A stretch of DNA of 61,240 bases from Bacteroidota bacterium. GTDB lineage: Bacteria; Bacteroidota; Bacteroidia; Chitinophagales; Chitinophagaceae. The position numbers and the translations under genes are program-made. Below, piece by piece: positions 17,045 to 26,354 of the stretch (position 1 is its first letter; the number at the start of each line of letters is the position of its first letter). The notes below the pieces were generated by a model, which saw only the letters and a list, made by a program, of their open reading frames with translations, was not told where the DNA came from and did not search any database. The stretch is from assembly GCA_026391195.1 (NCBI GenBank), contig JAPLEI010000094.1, forward strand, positions 1 to 61,240, written 5' to 3'.

Positions 17045-18304
17045 ATGCAAAAGTCTAATCGACTCACTTTATACATCCTAATTGCCATGTTTGCCGGAGC
17101 CCTATTGGGGTATATTGTGCATACACAGGCTTCCCCTGCATTTATTGAGTCTTTCTCAAAAAACATCAAATTATTAACCACCGTCTTTATCCGTATGGTG
17201 CAGATGATTATTGCCCCTTTGGTTTTTTCTACCCTGGTGGTGGGTATCGCCAAGCTGGGCGATTTGAAAGCCGTTGGAAGGGTAGGCGGCAAAGCCATGC
17301 TTTGGTTTATTGGAGCTTCCTTGATTAGTTTGCTGTTGGGTATGGTATTGGTGAATTTCTTTCAGCCGGGAGCTGGTTTTTCAAATGCAGTATTAGACAA
17401 AACAGAAGCCGGAAAACTGGTAAGCAATACCCAACAGTTTAGCTTACAGCTATTTGTAGAGCACATCGTTCCGCGGAGTGTGATAGAAGCCATGGCAACC
17501 AATGAAATTTTGCAGCTGGTAATTTTCAGTATTTTCTTTGGCGTAGCGGCAGCCTCTATGGGCGACAAAGCCAAGGTAATTGTAAAAGCATTGGATGCCG
17601 TATCTCATGTTATTCTAAAAATGGTAGGTTATGTAATGAATGTTGCCCCCCTAGGAGTATTTGGGGCAATTGCTGCCGTGATTGCCTCCAAAGGATTGGA
17701 AGTATTTGTGTTTTATGGTAAGTACATGCTTTACTTTTTAATAGGCATTGCCATTCTTTGGGCAATTATGCTTTCGGTTGGGTATATAATTCTCAGAAAA
17801 AGATTACCCGAATTATTACGCCGAATTGCTTCGCCCCTTATCATCGCTTTCAGCACCACCAGCAGCGAAGCCGTATTTCCTAAACTCACCGAAGAATTGG
17901 AAAAGTTTGGCTGCAAAAACAAAATTGTATCCTTTATCCTTCCTCTTGGCTATTCTTTTAATCTGGATGGAAGTATGATGTATATGACTTTTGCCAGTTT
18001 GGCCATTGCACAGGCTAATAATATTCACCTCGACATGGGCACACAATTAACCATGTTGCTCGTGCTGATGCTTACCAGTAAAGGTATTGCAGGTGTTCCC
18101 CGCGCATCCCTGGTTATTGTTACTGCCACCTGTGCCATGTTTAACATACCGCCAGAAGGCATTGCCCTTATACTACCCATCGACCATTTCTGCGATATGT
18201 TTAGAACAGCTACCAACGTGCTCGGAAATACCCTTGCCACCACCGTTGTAAGTAAATGGGAAAATGAATTGGGTCCTGCTCAAGAAATCTCGGATACCCT
18301 ATAA
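17045..18304 (+). CDS. Dicarboxylate/amino acid:cation symporter (DAACS family)
   Basis: A 419-residue transporter of the GltP/DctA family. Motifs are FIRMVQMIIAPLVFSTLV in helix 3, the serine-rich hairpin FSTTSSEAVFPKL, and YSFNLDGSMMYM in helix 7 with the NxDG cation site, then SKGIAGVPRASLV. It takes up C4-dicarboxylates or acidic amino acids with H+ or Na+. The DedA gene begins 19 bases after its stop and two MFS genes follow on the same strand, so these form a membrane-transport cluster. Confidence 0.93.
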   Translation: MQKSNRLTLYILIAMFAGALLGYIVHTQASPAFIESFSKNIKLLTTVFIRMVQMIIAPLVFSTLVVGIAKLGDLKAVGRVGGKAMLWFIGASLISLLLGMVLVNFFQPGAGFSNAVLDKTEAGKLVSNTQQFSLQLFVEHIVPRSVIEAMATNEILQLVIFSIFFGVAAASMGDKAKVIVKALDAVSHVILKMVGYVMNVAPLGVFGAIAAVIASKGLEVFVFYGKYMLYFLIGIAILWAIMLSVGYIILRKRLPELLRRIASPLIIAFSTTSSEAVFPKLTEELEKFGCKNKIVSFILPLGYSFNLDGSMMYMTFASLAIAQANNIHLDMGTQLTMLLVLMLTSKGIAGVPRASLVIVTATCAMFNIPPEGIALILPIDHFCDMFRTATNVLGNTLATTVVSKWENELGPAQEISDTL

Positions 18305-18323
18305 TACCCAATCAACCATCCCC

Positions 18324-19025
18324 ATGCTATTGCCAACCTTACTTGCTGCCGAATTTCACTGGACTCAACTTTTACAGCCACAGTTTTATATAGAACATGG
18401 CGGACTGTGGTTGATATTATTTGTAGTATTTGCCGAAACAGGACTCTTTGCCGGTTTTTTTCTGCCTGGCGATAGCCTGTTATTTGTAGCTGGCATTTAT
18501 AGTAGTGATATTGCCAGGGCTTTAATTGGTCCGGGTAGTGAAGTGTTAGATTTGATTGTAATCGCCCTGCTGATTTCTGCTGCCGGAATAATTGGCAATT
18601 TTGTGGGTTTCTGGTTTGGAAAAAAAGTAGGTCATGCGATGTACGATTGGAAAGACAATATCCTCTTTAAAAAACGATACCTAACCCAGGCACATGATTT
18701 TTATGAAAAACATGGGGGCGGTGCTATCGTAATTGCCCGGTTTATACCAATCGTTCGAACATTTGCCCCAATTGTTGCCGGCATTGTAGATATGAACTAC
18801 AAGAAGTTTAGTTTTTATAATGTGGTAGGCTGTATTGCCTGGGTATTTACTATGCTATTTGCCGGACACTTCTTGCAAAAGTGGATCCTGTCGCAGTTTG
18901 GGTTTGATTTGCGTTTACATTTAGAAGTGATTGTGCTGGGCATTGTGCTGGTTACTACGGCCCCCATTCTATACAAATTGATTTTCCACAAAGGGAATTC
19001 ACCCTCCGATAGCGAGCCATCCTAA
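18324..19025 (+). CDS. DedA family membrane protein
   Basis: A 233-residue membrane protein of the DedA (SNARE-associated/VTT) family: FAETGLFAGFFLPGDSLLF early, GNFVGFWFGKKVG, then FYEKHGGGAIVIARFIPIVR and VAGIVDMNYKKF, with the glycine- and arginine-containing motif of the family. These proteins move lipids such as undecaprenyl phosphate across the membrane and affect membrane homeostasis. The in-frame Met at 18264 lies inside the symporter gene, so the ATG at 18324 was chosen. It ends three bases before the next gene. Confidence 0.9.
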   Translation: MLLPTLLAAEFHWTQLLQPQFYIEHGGLWLILFVVFAETGLFAGFFLPGDSLLFVAGIYSSDIARALIGPGSEVLDLIVIALLISAAGIIGNFVGFWFGKKVGHAMYDWKDNILFKKRYLTQAHDFYEKHGGGAIVIARFIPIVRTFAPIVAGIVDMNYKKFSFYNVVGCIAWVFTMLFAGHFLQKWILSQFGFDLRLHLEVIVLGIVLVTTAPILYKLIFHKGNSPSDSEPS

Positions 19026-19028
19026 TAT

Positions 19029-20264
19029 ATGCAAACCAAATCAATTTCTCCGGGCTTACTGTCTTTGCCGGTGCTGGTAGGCGCACTCGGCTTTTTTGTA
19101 GATATTTTCGATTTGCTTTTATTTTCCATCATCCGAAAACCCAGTCTCCAATCATTGGGCCTAAGTCCCGATCAGGTATTGCACAGCGGAGAGCTGATTA
19201 TTAGTGTTCAGATGATTGGACTAACCGTGGGTGGAATTGCCTGGGGAATTATGGGTGATAAAAAGGGCAGGCTGAGTGTTCTCTTCGGTTCTATATTACT
19301 CTATTCATTGGCCAATATTGCCAACGGCATGGTGCAAACCGTTCCACAATATGTATTGGTTCGTTTTATTGCTGGAGTGGGTTTAGCAGGAGAACTCGGT
19401 GCAAGCATTACCCTGGTAACAGAAATGTTGCCCAAACACAAAAGAGGATTAGCCGCCACCATTATTGCTGCTACAGGTGTTTGTGGTGCTTTGGTAGCTT
19501 TTTTAGTGTACAACTTGTTCAATGATTGGCGGCTTTGCTACTATATAGGTGGCGGGTTAGGATTTTTATTATTGTTTTTACGGGCGAATATGATGGAAAG
19601 CGGCTTATACAATACTGTAAAAGAAACAGCAACCCGGCGCGGAGATTTTAGGATGCTGATCAATAATCGCCCTCGATTTATGCGATACCTGCGCGGGGTG
19701 TTGATAGGCTTTCCCGTATGGTTTGTAATTGGCGTATTGATTACCTTTTCCGATCAGTTTGGAAAAGAAATGGGAATCGCCGGAGTTGATCCTGCAAAGG
19801 CAATTTTTTATCAATACATCGCAATCGGTCTGGGCGATATCAGTGCGGGATTGCTGAGTAATTATTTGCAAAGTAGAAAAAAGGCACTTTGGGTGTTTTA
19901 TGTTATCCTGATTAGTGCAGTTATCCTCTTTTTCTGGCAGGCCCGCGGTTGGGGAACCTTGTCGTCTATGTATTGGATTTGTGCGATTTTGGGATTTGGA
20001 TCAGGCATTTCTGTATTATACATTACCATGTCGGCAGAGCAATTTGGTACGAATCTTCGGGCAACAACAGCCATATCCATCCCCAACGTGGTTAGAGGAT
20101 TATTGCCCCTGATTATTCTATTGCAAAAATTGCTGCAGCAGTTTACCCATAGTTATCTGCAAGCAGGAATGATTTGTGCAGTTTTAGTTTTGTCGCTGGC
20201 AGTATGGGCTTTAATTAACACAAAAGAAACTTATGGAAGGGACATGGATTTTATTGAAACCTGA
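19029..20264 (+). CDS. MFS transporter (first of a related pair)
   Basis: A 411-residue transporter with about 12 helices. The loop 2-3 motif appears as GIMGDKKGRLSVLFG and the segment GVGLAGELGASITLVTEMLP matches the sugar-porter/metabolite MFS type, as does EQFGTNLRATTA. The substrate is unknown. It is clearly similar to the next gene across its whole length, including DKKGRLSVLFGS and RF(I/M)AGxGLAGELGA, so the two arose by tandem duplication. Confidence 0.9.
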   Translation: MQTKSISPGLLSLPVLVGALGFFVDIFDLLLFSIIRKPSLQSLGLSPDQVLHSGELIISVQMIGLTVGGIAWGIMGDKKGRLSVLFGSILLYSLANIANGMVQTVPQYVLVRFIAGVGLAGELGASITLVTEMLPKHKRGLAATIIAATGVCGALVAFLVYNLFNDWRLCYYIGGGLGFLLLFLRANMMESGLYNTVKETATRRGDFRMLINNRPRFMRYLRGVLIGFPVWFVIGVLITFSDQFGKEMGIAGVDPAKAIFYQYIAIGLGDISAGLLSNYLQSRKKALWVFYVILISAVILFFWQARGWGTLSSMYWICAILGFGSGISVLYITMSAEQFGTNLRATTAISIPNVVRGLLPLIILLQKLLQQFTHSYLQAGMICAVLVLSLAVWALINTKETYGRDMDFIET

Positions 20265-20349
20265 TTGGTTTGCCACTCCTGCTGTATTCTTTTTTGCGTA
20301 TTTTCATTAAAAGTATTTCGTAAGTTTATTGCTACACTAAATAGTTTGT

Positions 20350-21591
20350 ATGAGTCAAAAGCAGGTTTCCTTATTTTCTATTCCGGTATTGGTAGCCGCC
20401 TTAGGATATTTTGTTGATGTATATGATTTGCTGCTTTTTACTATTGTTCGCGAACCCAGTTTACAGGGAATTGGACTAGAACTCTCCAATAAAGCAGCAA
20501 TACTAGCTGCCAGTACAAAAATTATTAACTGGCAAATGATTGGGCTGTTAATTGGAGGTGTGCTCTGGGGTACGCTGGGCGATAAAAAAGGAAGGCTTAG
20601 TGTATTATTTGGTTCTATCGCCCTGTATTCGGTGGCCAATTTTATTACTGGGTATGTACAAACCGTTGATCAATATGCTGCTCTCCGATTTATGGCAGGT
20701 ATAGGATTGGCGGGAGAACTCGGCGCCGGTATTACATTGGTTAGTGAACTGTTGCCCAAAGAAAAAAGAGGGGTGGGTACTTCTATGGTTGCCGGAATCG
20801 GATTATTCGGTGCGGTTTTCGCATATTTTATTTATAAGTTCACCAACGACTGGAGAATCTGCTATAAAATTGGAGGTGTATTGGGTATAGGATTACTACT
20901 ACTGCGTATCTCCGTTGCCGAAAGTGGTATGTTTAAAGAGGCTAAAGAAAAAGGGGTTTCTCGGGGCGATTTCAGCATGTTTTTTAATAATTTCGGCCGA
21001 TTTAAAAAATATATTTTGGCCATACTCATTGGGTTACCAACCTGGTATGTTATTGGCATTTTGGTGAACCTCAGCAATCGTTTCGCAGGGGAATTCTATG
21101 GATCCAATCATATTGAAAGTGGCCGTGCTATTATGTTTGCCTATGTGGGAATTGCAACGGGCGATATCGTAATCGGTCTGGTAAGTCAGGCATTTAAAAG
21201 CAGAAAAAAAGCGTTGCTGTGTTTTTATGGGATGTCAATTGTAGGATTGTTATTCTATTTCAGCCCTTGGAATAATAGTGACTCCACCATGTATGCCATC
21301 TGCGGGTATTTAGGATTCAGTACCGGCTTTTGGGCCATTTTTGTAACCATGGGAGCAGAGCAATTTGGCACTAACCTGCGGGCAACGGCTGCCACCACCA
21401 TACCAAACATGGTGAGAGGTGCTTTGCCGCTAATCAACTGGATGTTTCTAGACCTATTTCAAAAGTTATGGGGATTTAGTTTGAGTTCCAGCGGAATGAT
21501 AACCGGTGCCATTGTGATGGGTATAACCTTGGTTGCCTATTATTTTACAGAGGAAACTTTTCATAAAGACCTGAATTATATAGAAGCATAA
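20350..21591 (+). CDS. MFS transporter (second of a related pair)
   Basis: A 413-residue transporter, the paralogue of the preceding gene. It shares DKKGRLSVLFGS, AGIGLAGELGAGITLVSELL, a FxNNxxRFxxY segment in the central loop and EQFGTNLRATAATTIPN. It has a seven-residue longer first periplasmic loop (around ELSNKAAILAAST). The 85-base gap to the previous gene contains TAGTTTG just before the ATG, which resembles a shortened -7 box. Substrate unknown. Confidence 0.9.
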   Translation: MSQKQVSLFSIPVLVAALGYFVDVYDLLLFTIVREPSLQGIGLELSNKAAILAASTKIINWQMIGLLIGGVLWGTLGDKKGRLSVLFGSIALYSVANFITGYVQTVDQYAALRFMAGIGLAGELGAGITLVSELLPKEKRGVGTSMVAGIGLFGAVFAYFIYKFTNDWRICYKIGGVLGIGLLLLRISVAESGMFKEAKEKGVSRGDFSMFFNNFGRFKKYILAILIGLPTWYVIGILVNLSNRFAGEFYGSNHIESGRAIMFAYVGIATGDIVIGLVSQAFKSRKKALLCFYGMSIVGLLFYFSPWNNSDSTMYAICGYLGFSTGFWAIFVTMGAEQFGTNLRATAATTIPNMVRGALPLINWMFLDLFQKLWGFSLSSSGMITGAIVMGITLVAYYFTEETFHKDLNYIEA

Positions 21592-21674
21592 AGGGGGGGG
21601 TATAGGTTGATGGCCATCCTCTGGGGATATTTAGTTACTGAAGCACTACTTTTACATTTCATACGCCGGAATTC

Positions 21675-22667
21675 ATGAAGTTTTTAGTGATTCGTTTTTC
21701 ATCCATCGGGGATATTGTGCTTACTACGCCCGTTATCCGATGTTTGCACCAACAAGTGCCTGGTGCAGAAATTCATGTGCTTACCAAACAGCAGTTTCGG
21801 GGAATTTTTGAGGCCAACCCCTATGTTCACCGAATTATCGAGTTAGGCTATAGCAAAGAACTGATGATGCATCAACTAGAAACGGAGGGGTATGATGCCA
21901 TCATAGATTTACATCACAATTTACGTACCTGGCAAATCAAGCGCGCGCTTAAAGGGGTTCCTGCCTTTAGTTTTCCCAAACTCAACTGGCAAAAATGGTT
22001 CTTTACAGCGGTAAAAATTAACCGCCTGCCAGCTGTGCATATAGTTGACCGATATCTACAAACCGTTCGATCTTTTGGGGTAGTGAATGATGGTAAGGGG
22101 CTGGACTATTTTATTCCGGATAATGAGCAGGTTCGTTCGGATGAAATTCCATTTTCCCATCAAATGGGGTATATCGGTATGGTAATCGGGGCCGCACATG
22201 CCACCAAGCAGTGGCCTGTAAAGCATTGGATAGAACTTTGTAGCCGTATTTCTTTTCCGATTATTTTACTGGGCGGAAAAGAGGATCAGCTAAATGGGGC
22301 AGCAATTGCAGCTATCGACCCCATTAAAATATACAATGCCTGTGGTAAATTTTCATTGGCCGAAAGTGCTGATTTGGTAAAGAAAGCCCGATTGGTTATT
22401 ACCCATGATACCGGTTTAATGCATATCGCAGCAGCTTTTCATAAACCCATCATTAGCATTTGGGGAAATACGGTTCCCGCATTTGGGATGACGCCTTATT
22501 ATGGAACCCAGCCAGTTCCCGAGCGCCGAGCAGAAGTTGAACTCAGCTGCCGTCCTTGCAGTAAAATTGGCCACGACCGCTGCCCAAGAGGTCATTTTAA
22601 TTGTATGGAAAAACAAAACCTACCCCAAATACAGCAATGGGTTCAGGAACTGATGGTAACTAAATAA
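21675..22667 (+). CDS. Glycosyltransferase family 9 (heptosyltransferase-like)
   Basis: A 330-residue ADP-heptose:LPS heptosyltransferase-like enzyme. It opens with KFLVIRFSSIGDIVLTTPV, the family start, and carries VIGAAHATKQWPVKHW near residue 175 and the acceptor-domain THDTGLMHIAAAFHKPIISIWG near 245. It adds a sugar, probably a heptose or similar, to lipopolysaccharide core on the cytoplasmic face. The CRPCSKIGHDRCPRGHFNCM segment near the C-terminus is Cys-rich, as in many members. It is a single gene facing the mdh terminator. Confidence 0.9.
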   Translation: MKFLVIRFSSIGDIVLTTPVIRCLHQQVPGAEIHVLTKQQFRGIFEANPYVHRIIELGYSKELMMHQLETEGYDAIIDLHHNLRTWQIKRALKGVPAFSFPKLNWQKWFFTAVKINRLPAVHIVDRYLQTVRSFGVVNDGKGLDYFIPDNEQVRSDEIPFSHQMGYIGMVIGAAHATKQWPVKHWIELCSRISFPIILLGGKEDQLNGAAIAAIDPIKIYNACGKFSLAESADLVKKARLVITHDTGLMHIAAAFHKPIISIWGNTVPAFGMTPYYGTQPVPERRAEVELSCRPCSKIGHDRCPRGHFNCMEKQNLPQIQQWVQELMVTK

Positions 22668-22688
22668 CAGACATTACCTGCATAAAAA

Positions 22689-22709
22689 AACCCGCCGAAT
22701 TGGCGGGTT
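22689..22709 (-). terminator. Terminator of the mdh gene
   Basis: Perfect arms AACCCGCC and GGCGGGTT around GAATT, with seven A on the left that give a U tract on the minus strand. Confidence 0.9.
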
Positions 22710-22728
22710 CTCACTGATTAGTCAGCTA

Positions 22729-23660
22729 TTATAAAGTTTTAAGCACTTCATTCATACTTCTAACTGCATCTGCACTTTTATTGAACATTGCCTGCTCAGT
22801 TTCGGTTAATTCCAGTGGTAGAATTTTCTCCCAGCCATTCTTTCCAATTACAACCGGAACGCCTAAACAAATATCAGACTGCCCATATTCGCCATTCAAA
22901 CTCACGCAGCAAGTAAAGAGTTTTTTCTCATCTCGCACAATGCTTTCAACCAGGGCAGCACCAGCGGCACCCGGGGCATACCAGGCAGAAGTGCCCAGTA
23001 ATTTGGTAAGGGTTGCACCTCCTACCATAGTATCGGAAACAATTTGCTCCTGCTGTGCAGCGGAAAGAAATTGGGTAACCGGAATGCTATTCCAGGTTGC
23101 TTTACTAATCAGGGGAATCATAGTAGTGTCGCCATGGCCGCCGATTACTATATTGCATTTAGGTCGCTAGGGCTGCAAGCCAGGTGCTGACTTAACTGAT
23201 ATTTGAATCTTGCACTATCTAATGTACCTCCCATACCAATGATACGGTTTTTAGGAAGTCCAGTACTGGTAAGTGCCAGATACGTCATGGTATCCATTGG
23301 ATTGCTGATCACAATGATGATGGCATCTGGTGAGTACTGCAAAATATTTTGCGCAACGCCTTTTACAATACCGGCATTGGTACCAATCAATTCTTCTCTC
23401 GTCATTCCCGGTTTGCGGGGAATTCCGGAAGTAATTACTACTACATTCGACCCAGCAGTTTTTGCATAATCATTCGTGCTTCCTGTAATGCGGGTATCAA
23501 AACCCAGCAGGGTAGCGGTTTGCATCATGTCTTGTGCCTTTCCTTCGGCGAGACCTTCTTTTATGTCTAACAAAACCAGGTCATCGGCCAGTTGGGCACG
23601 GGCAATATTATCGGCAGTGGTAGCTCCTACGGCTCCGGCACCTACAACAGTAATTTTCAT
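22729..23660 (-). pseudogene. mdh: Malate dehydrogenase, interrupted by a two-base frameshift
   Basis: Two reading frames together encode a full-length NAD-dependent malate dehydrogenase of about 310 residues. The first (23660 to 23148, 170 residues) holds the GAGAVGATTAD dinucleotide site, DIKEGLAEGK and SNPMDTMTYLA, and stops at TAG after SPSDLNAI. The second continues with VIGGHGDTT, containing the catalytic His, and MVGGATLTKLLGTSAWYAPG to the end. Joining them needs the removal of two bases in the ATATAG sequence at about 23149-23153. All other family motifs are intact, so the break is recent or a sequencing error. The gene lies alone behind its own -7 box and before a terminator. Confidence 0.85.
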
Positions 23661-23694
23661 AAGCAGATATTGTTTGAGTAAATTTTTTACTGGG

Positions 23695-23702
23695 CAAAGT
23701 TA
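23695..23702 (-). promoter_or_regulatory. -7 promoter box of mdh
   Basis: TAACTTTG on the minus strand matches TAnnTTTG, 34 bases before the ATG. A matching TTG at the right distance is not seen. Confidence 0.45.
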
Positions 23703-23745
23703 GTATTTGGCAGGATGTTATGCAGTAAAAAACGCAAAAACAATG

Positions 23746-24255
23746 TTATTTTCTTTGTAAAACAGCCATTAATTCACCGATTACAAACGGGTGATCTGGC
23801 ACCGACCAGTACTGCACCAGTTTCCGATTGGCATCATATACCGCAACAAAGGGGGTATAACTAATAGTATAGTACGGTGCAATAAAATAACGAGTGTCTC
23901 TGCCCACCAACACATTTTGAAATAAATTCAGGTGGTATTTTTTACTAAAGGCATTCAGTTCATCCACTGATTTATAGGCGGCCATTACCAACAAGGTATT
24001 TTGCAAACTATCTGAATGGCGAATCAGTTGCTCCGTAGTTTCCAAACAATGTCCACATTCCGGCGAAAAATAAATCAGGGTGTAATACGGATAATTATAC
24101 GCATTGCTGCTGCTGTATTTGCTGCTGTCGGTAAGCATTAATTCAAATACCGGTAATTTTTTGTTTTTTAAAAAAGGAGGAATACTATCCTGACCCATAG
24201 TTTGTGTGCCTATCAGCAATAGAAAACTTACAATCAGCAGACGGAATGTTTTCAT
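23746..24255 (-). CDS. Secreted thioredoxin-like protein
   Basis: A 169-residue protein with signal peptide (MKTFRLLIVSFLLLIGTQTM, cleaved before QDSIPP) and a thioredoxin-like domain. The redox motif is SPECGHC near residues 68-74, preceded by YYTLIYF, and YTPFVAVYD supplies the cis-Pro site. It probably acts as a thiol oxidoreductase in the periplasm. It begins eight bases after the mlaF-like gene on the same strand, so both are co-transcribed. Confidence 0.85.
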   Translation of the reverse strand: MKTFRLLIVSFLLLIGTQTMGQDSIPPFLKNKKLPVFELMLTDSSKYSSSNAYNYPYYTLIYFSPECGHCLETTEQLIRHSDSLQNTLLVMAAYKSVDELNAFSKKYHLNLFQNVLVGRDTRYFIAPYYTISYTPFVAVYDANRKLVQYWSVPDHPFVIGELMAVLQRK

Positions 24256-24263
24256 GATAAAAA

Positions 24264-25049
24264 TTATGAGGGGGGATTGGATTTTAGTTGCTCCATCATC
24301 CGCAATTCTTTGGCATCCTGTAAAAATTCAGAGGCAAAGATGAATTTGTTCAGCAGTTCGTTTTTGCTGAAGATGATATCTTTATTGCTGCCTTCCCATT
24401 GTTTGCGACCCTGATGTAAATAAATAATATGGTCGCCAATTTCCATCACACTATTCATATCGTGCGTAACAACAATCGTGGTAATATTATACTCACGGGT
24501 AATTTCCTGAATTAGTTTATCAATTACCATCGAAGTTTGTGGGTCGAGGCCCGAATTGGGCTCGTCGCAAAATAAATATTGGGGATTCATTACAACTGCC
24601 CGGGCAATGCCTACCCTTTTCTTCATGCCCCCGCTTATTTCTGCCGGATATTTTTTATGCGCATCCTTAAGATTTACCCGATCCAGTACTTCGGAAGCCC
24701 GTTTTCTTTTTTCGACGGCAGTCCACTTGGTAAACATATTCAGTGGAAATAATACATTCTCTTCAACCGTCATCGAATCAAACAAGGCCGTTCCCTGAAA
24801 CAGCATACCAATTTGCTGTCGCAACATTTTACGCTCGTCTTGTTCCATCTCGAGCATGTTATTGCCATTAAAAATAATTTCCCCTTTTTCTGGAGTAAAT
24901 AAGCCTACCATACATTTGGTAAGCACTGTTTTTCCACTACCACTGGTTCCAATTATCAGGTTGCACTTACCGGCTTCCATTACCGCACTGATATCTTCGA
25001 GAATGATTCTTTCTCCAAAGCTTTTATATAAATGCTGTACCTCAATCAT
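24264..25049 (-). CDS. MlaF-like ABC transporter ATP-binding protein
   Basis: A 261-residue ATPase with Walker A GTSGSGKT (34-41), Q-loop FQGTALFDS, signature ISGGMKKRVGIARA near 138-151 and Walker B YLFCDEPNSGLDP (158-170). The SGGMKKR form and the short linker are typical of MlaF, the ATPase of the lipid transporter that works with MlaE and MCE proteins in outer-membrane lipid asymmetry. The matching MlaE-like permease is encoded at 37045-37782, twelve kilobases away, and no MCE protein is seen here. Symbol left blank because the partner set is not shown. Confidence 0.88.
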   Translation of the reverse strand: MIEVQHLYKSFGERIILEDISAVMEAGKCNLIIGTSGSGKTVLTKCMVGLFTPEKGEIIFNGNNMLEMEQDERKMLRQQIGMLFQGTALFDSMTVEENVLFPLNMFTKWTAVEKRKRASEVLDRVNLKDAHKKYPAEISGGMKKRVGIARAVVMNPQYLFCDEPNSGLDPQTSMVIDKLIQEITREYNITTIVVTHDMNSVMEIGDHIIYLHQGRKQWEGSNKDIIFSKNELLNKFIFASEFLQDAKELRMMEQLKSNPPS

Positions 25050-25103
25050 GGTTGTTGGGTTAGATGATAACAGACCCTTGTACGTAAGTATCTAATAAAG
25101 CTA

Positions 25104-26312
25104 CTATAAAATTTGTAATCGAAGTAAATCATCTAACGTATCACGGCGGCTGATTAATCGGGATGTTCCGTTTTCTATTAACACCTGTGCCGGTTTAAAG
25201 CGGGCATTGTAATTACTGGCCATTTCGTACCCATACGCACCGGCATTATAGAATACCAGATAGTCGCCCTCTCTTATTTCTGCGAGCGACCTGTTTTCAG
25301 CAAACTGATCAGTTTCGCAAATGTTTCCGGTAATAGTATATTGTTTTTCTGGTGCGTTGGAATGACTGATATTCTTGATGCGATGGTAGGCATCGTAAAA
25401 CATAGGTCTGATCAGGTGATTAAAACCGCTGTTGATGCCGGCAAACAAGATTTGCCCACTTTGTTTCAATACATTCACTTGGGTAATCAGGTAGCCACAT
25501 TCACTCACTAAAAACTTACCCGGCTCAAACCATATCTCCAGCTGCTTTCCAAACTTTGCTTTAATTTCTGCTTGTATTTCGGCGGTTTTAATGCCAAGTT
25601 CTTTCAGGTCGGTACCCGTTTCATTATCCCGGTAAGGAACTTTAAATCCTCCACCCAAATCAATACATTTTAATTCGGGGAAATTCGGAATTAGGTCTAT
25701 TAATAGCCGGGCAACCTGCAGAAAAACTGCTACGTCTTTTATTTCACTGCCCGTGTGCACATGTAAGCCGGATATTTGCAGGTTATGGGTTTTTACCAGA
25801 TCTAATACAAGCTGGATATCTTCTAGCGGAATGCCAAATTTACTTTTTTCGTGACCGGTAGAGATTTTCAAGTTACCCCCTGCCATAATGTTAGGGCGCA
25901 GGCGAATGCCAACCGGATAGGAATGACCAAATCGAGCCCCAAATTTTTCTAGGTTGCTCAAGCTGTCTATATTAATATGGATTCCCAGTTCGGTAGCGGC
26001 TACAATTTCTTCAAAAGCTATTCCATTGCTGGTATATAATATTTTGTTGGGCGAACAACCTGCCTGAATAGCCAGATACGCTTCATTAATAGAACTGCAA
26101 TCAATTCCACAGCCCTGATTTTTTATCAGCCGAAGGATATGTAAATTGGTTAGTGCTTTACAGGCATAAAAAAATCGGGTAGTAGCGGGGTTAAAAGCGG
26201 CCCGTAATAATTGGTATTGTTCAGCAATTTTTTCTCCATCGTACACATACAGGGGAGTTGCAAATTCGTCGGCTAATTGCCGCAATACCTCATCAGAAAG
26301 GGGTTTGAACAT
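25104..26312 (-). CDS. lysA: Diaminopimelate decarboxylase
   Basis: A 402-residue PLP enzyme of the alanine-racemase-like barrel fold. FFYACKALTN holds the PLP lysine near residue 52, HVHTGSEIKD the His near 200, IDLGGGFKVPY the glycine-rich phosphate site, EPGKFLVSECGYLI, and near the end CETDQFAENR and YNAGAYGYEMASNYN, where the Cys and Tyr of the active site sit. It converts meso-diaminopimelate to lysine in the cytoplasm. It lies 42 bases downstream of scpB in the same direction. Confidence 0.93.
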   Translation of the reverse strand: MFKPLSDEVLRQLADEFATPLYVYDGEKIAEQYQLLRAAFNPATTRFFYACKALTNLHILRLIKNQGCGIDCSSINEAYLAIQAGCSPNKILYTSNGIAFEEIVAATELGIHINIDSLSNLEKFGARFGHSYPVGIRLRPNIMAGGNLKISTGHEKSKFGIPLEDIQLVLDLVKTHNLQISGLHVHTGSEIKDVAVFLQVARLLIDLIPNFPELKCIDLGGGFKVPYRDNETGTDLKELGIKTAEIQAEIKAKFGKQLEIWFEPGKFLVSECGYLITQVNVLKQSGQILFAGINSGFNHLIRPMFYDAYHRIKNISHSNAPEKQYTITGNICETDQFAENRSLAEIREGDYLVFYNAGAYGYEMASNYNARFKPAQVLIENGTSRLISRRDTLDDLLRLQIL

Positions 26313-26354
26313 ATGCGAATATACGATACTTGTAGGGAGGTTGAGTGCCCGGAA

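Noticed and set aside
18264-18323. N-terminal extension of DedA overlapping the symporter
   Set aside because: It would lie inside the symporter reading frame region and is hydrophilic, unlike the DedA N-terminus.
23146-23156. Programmed frameshift in mdh
   Set aside because: There is no slippery heptamer such as A-AAA-AAG and no downstream pseudoknot-like structure, and mdh is not known to use frameshifting; a mutation or read error is simpler.
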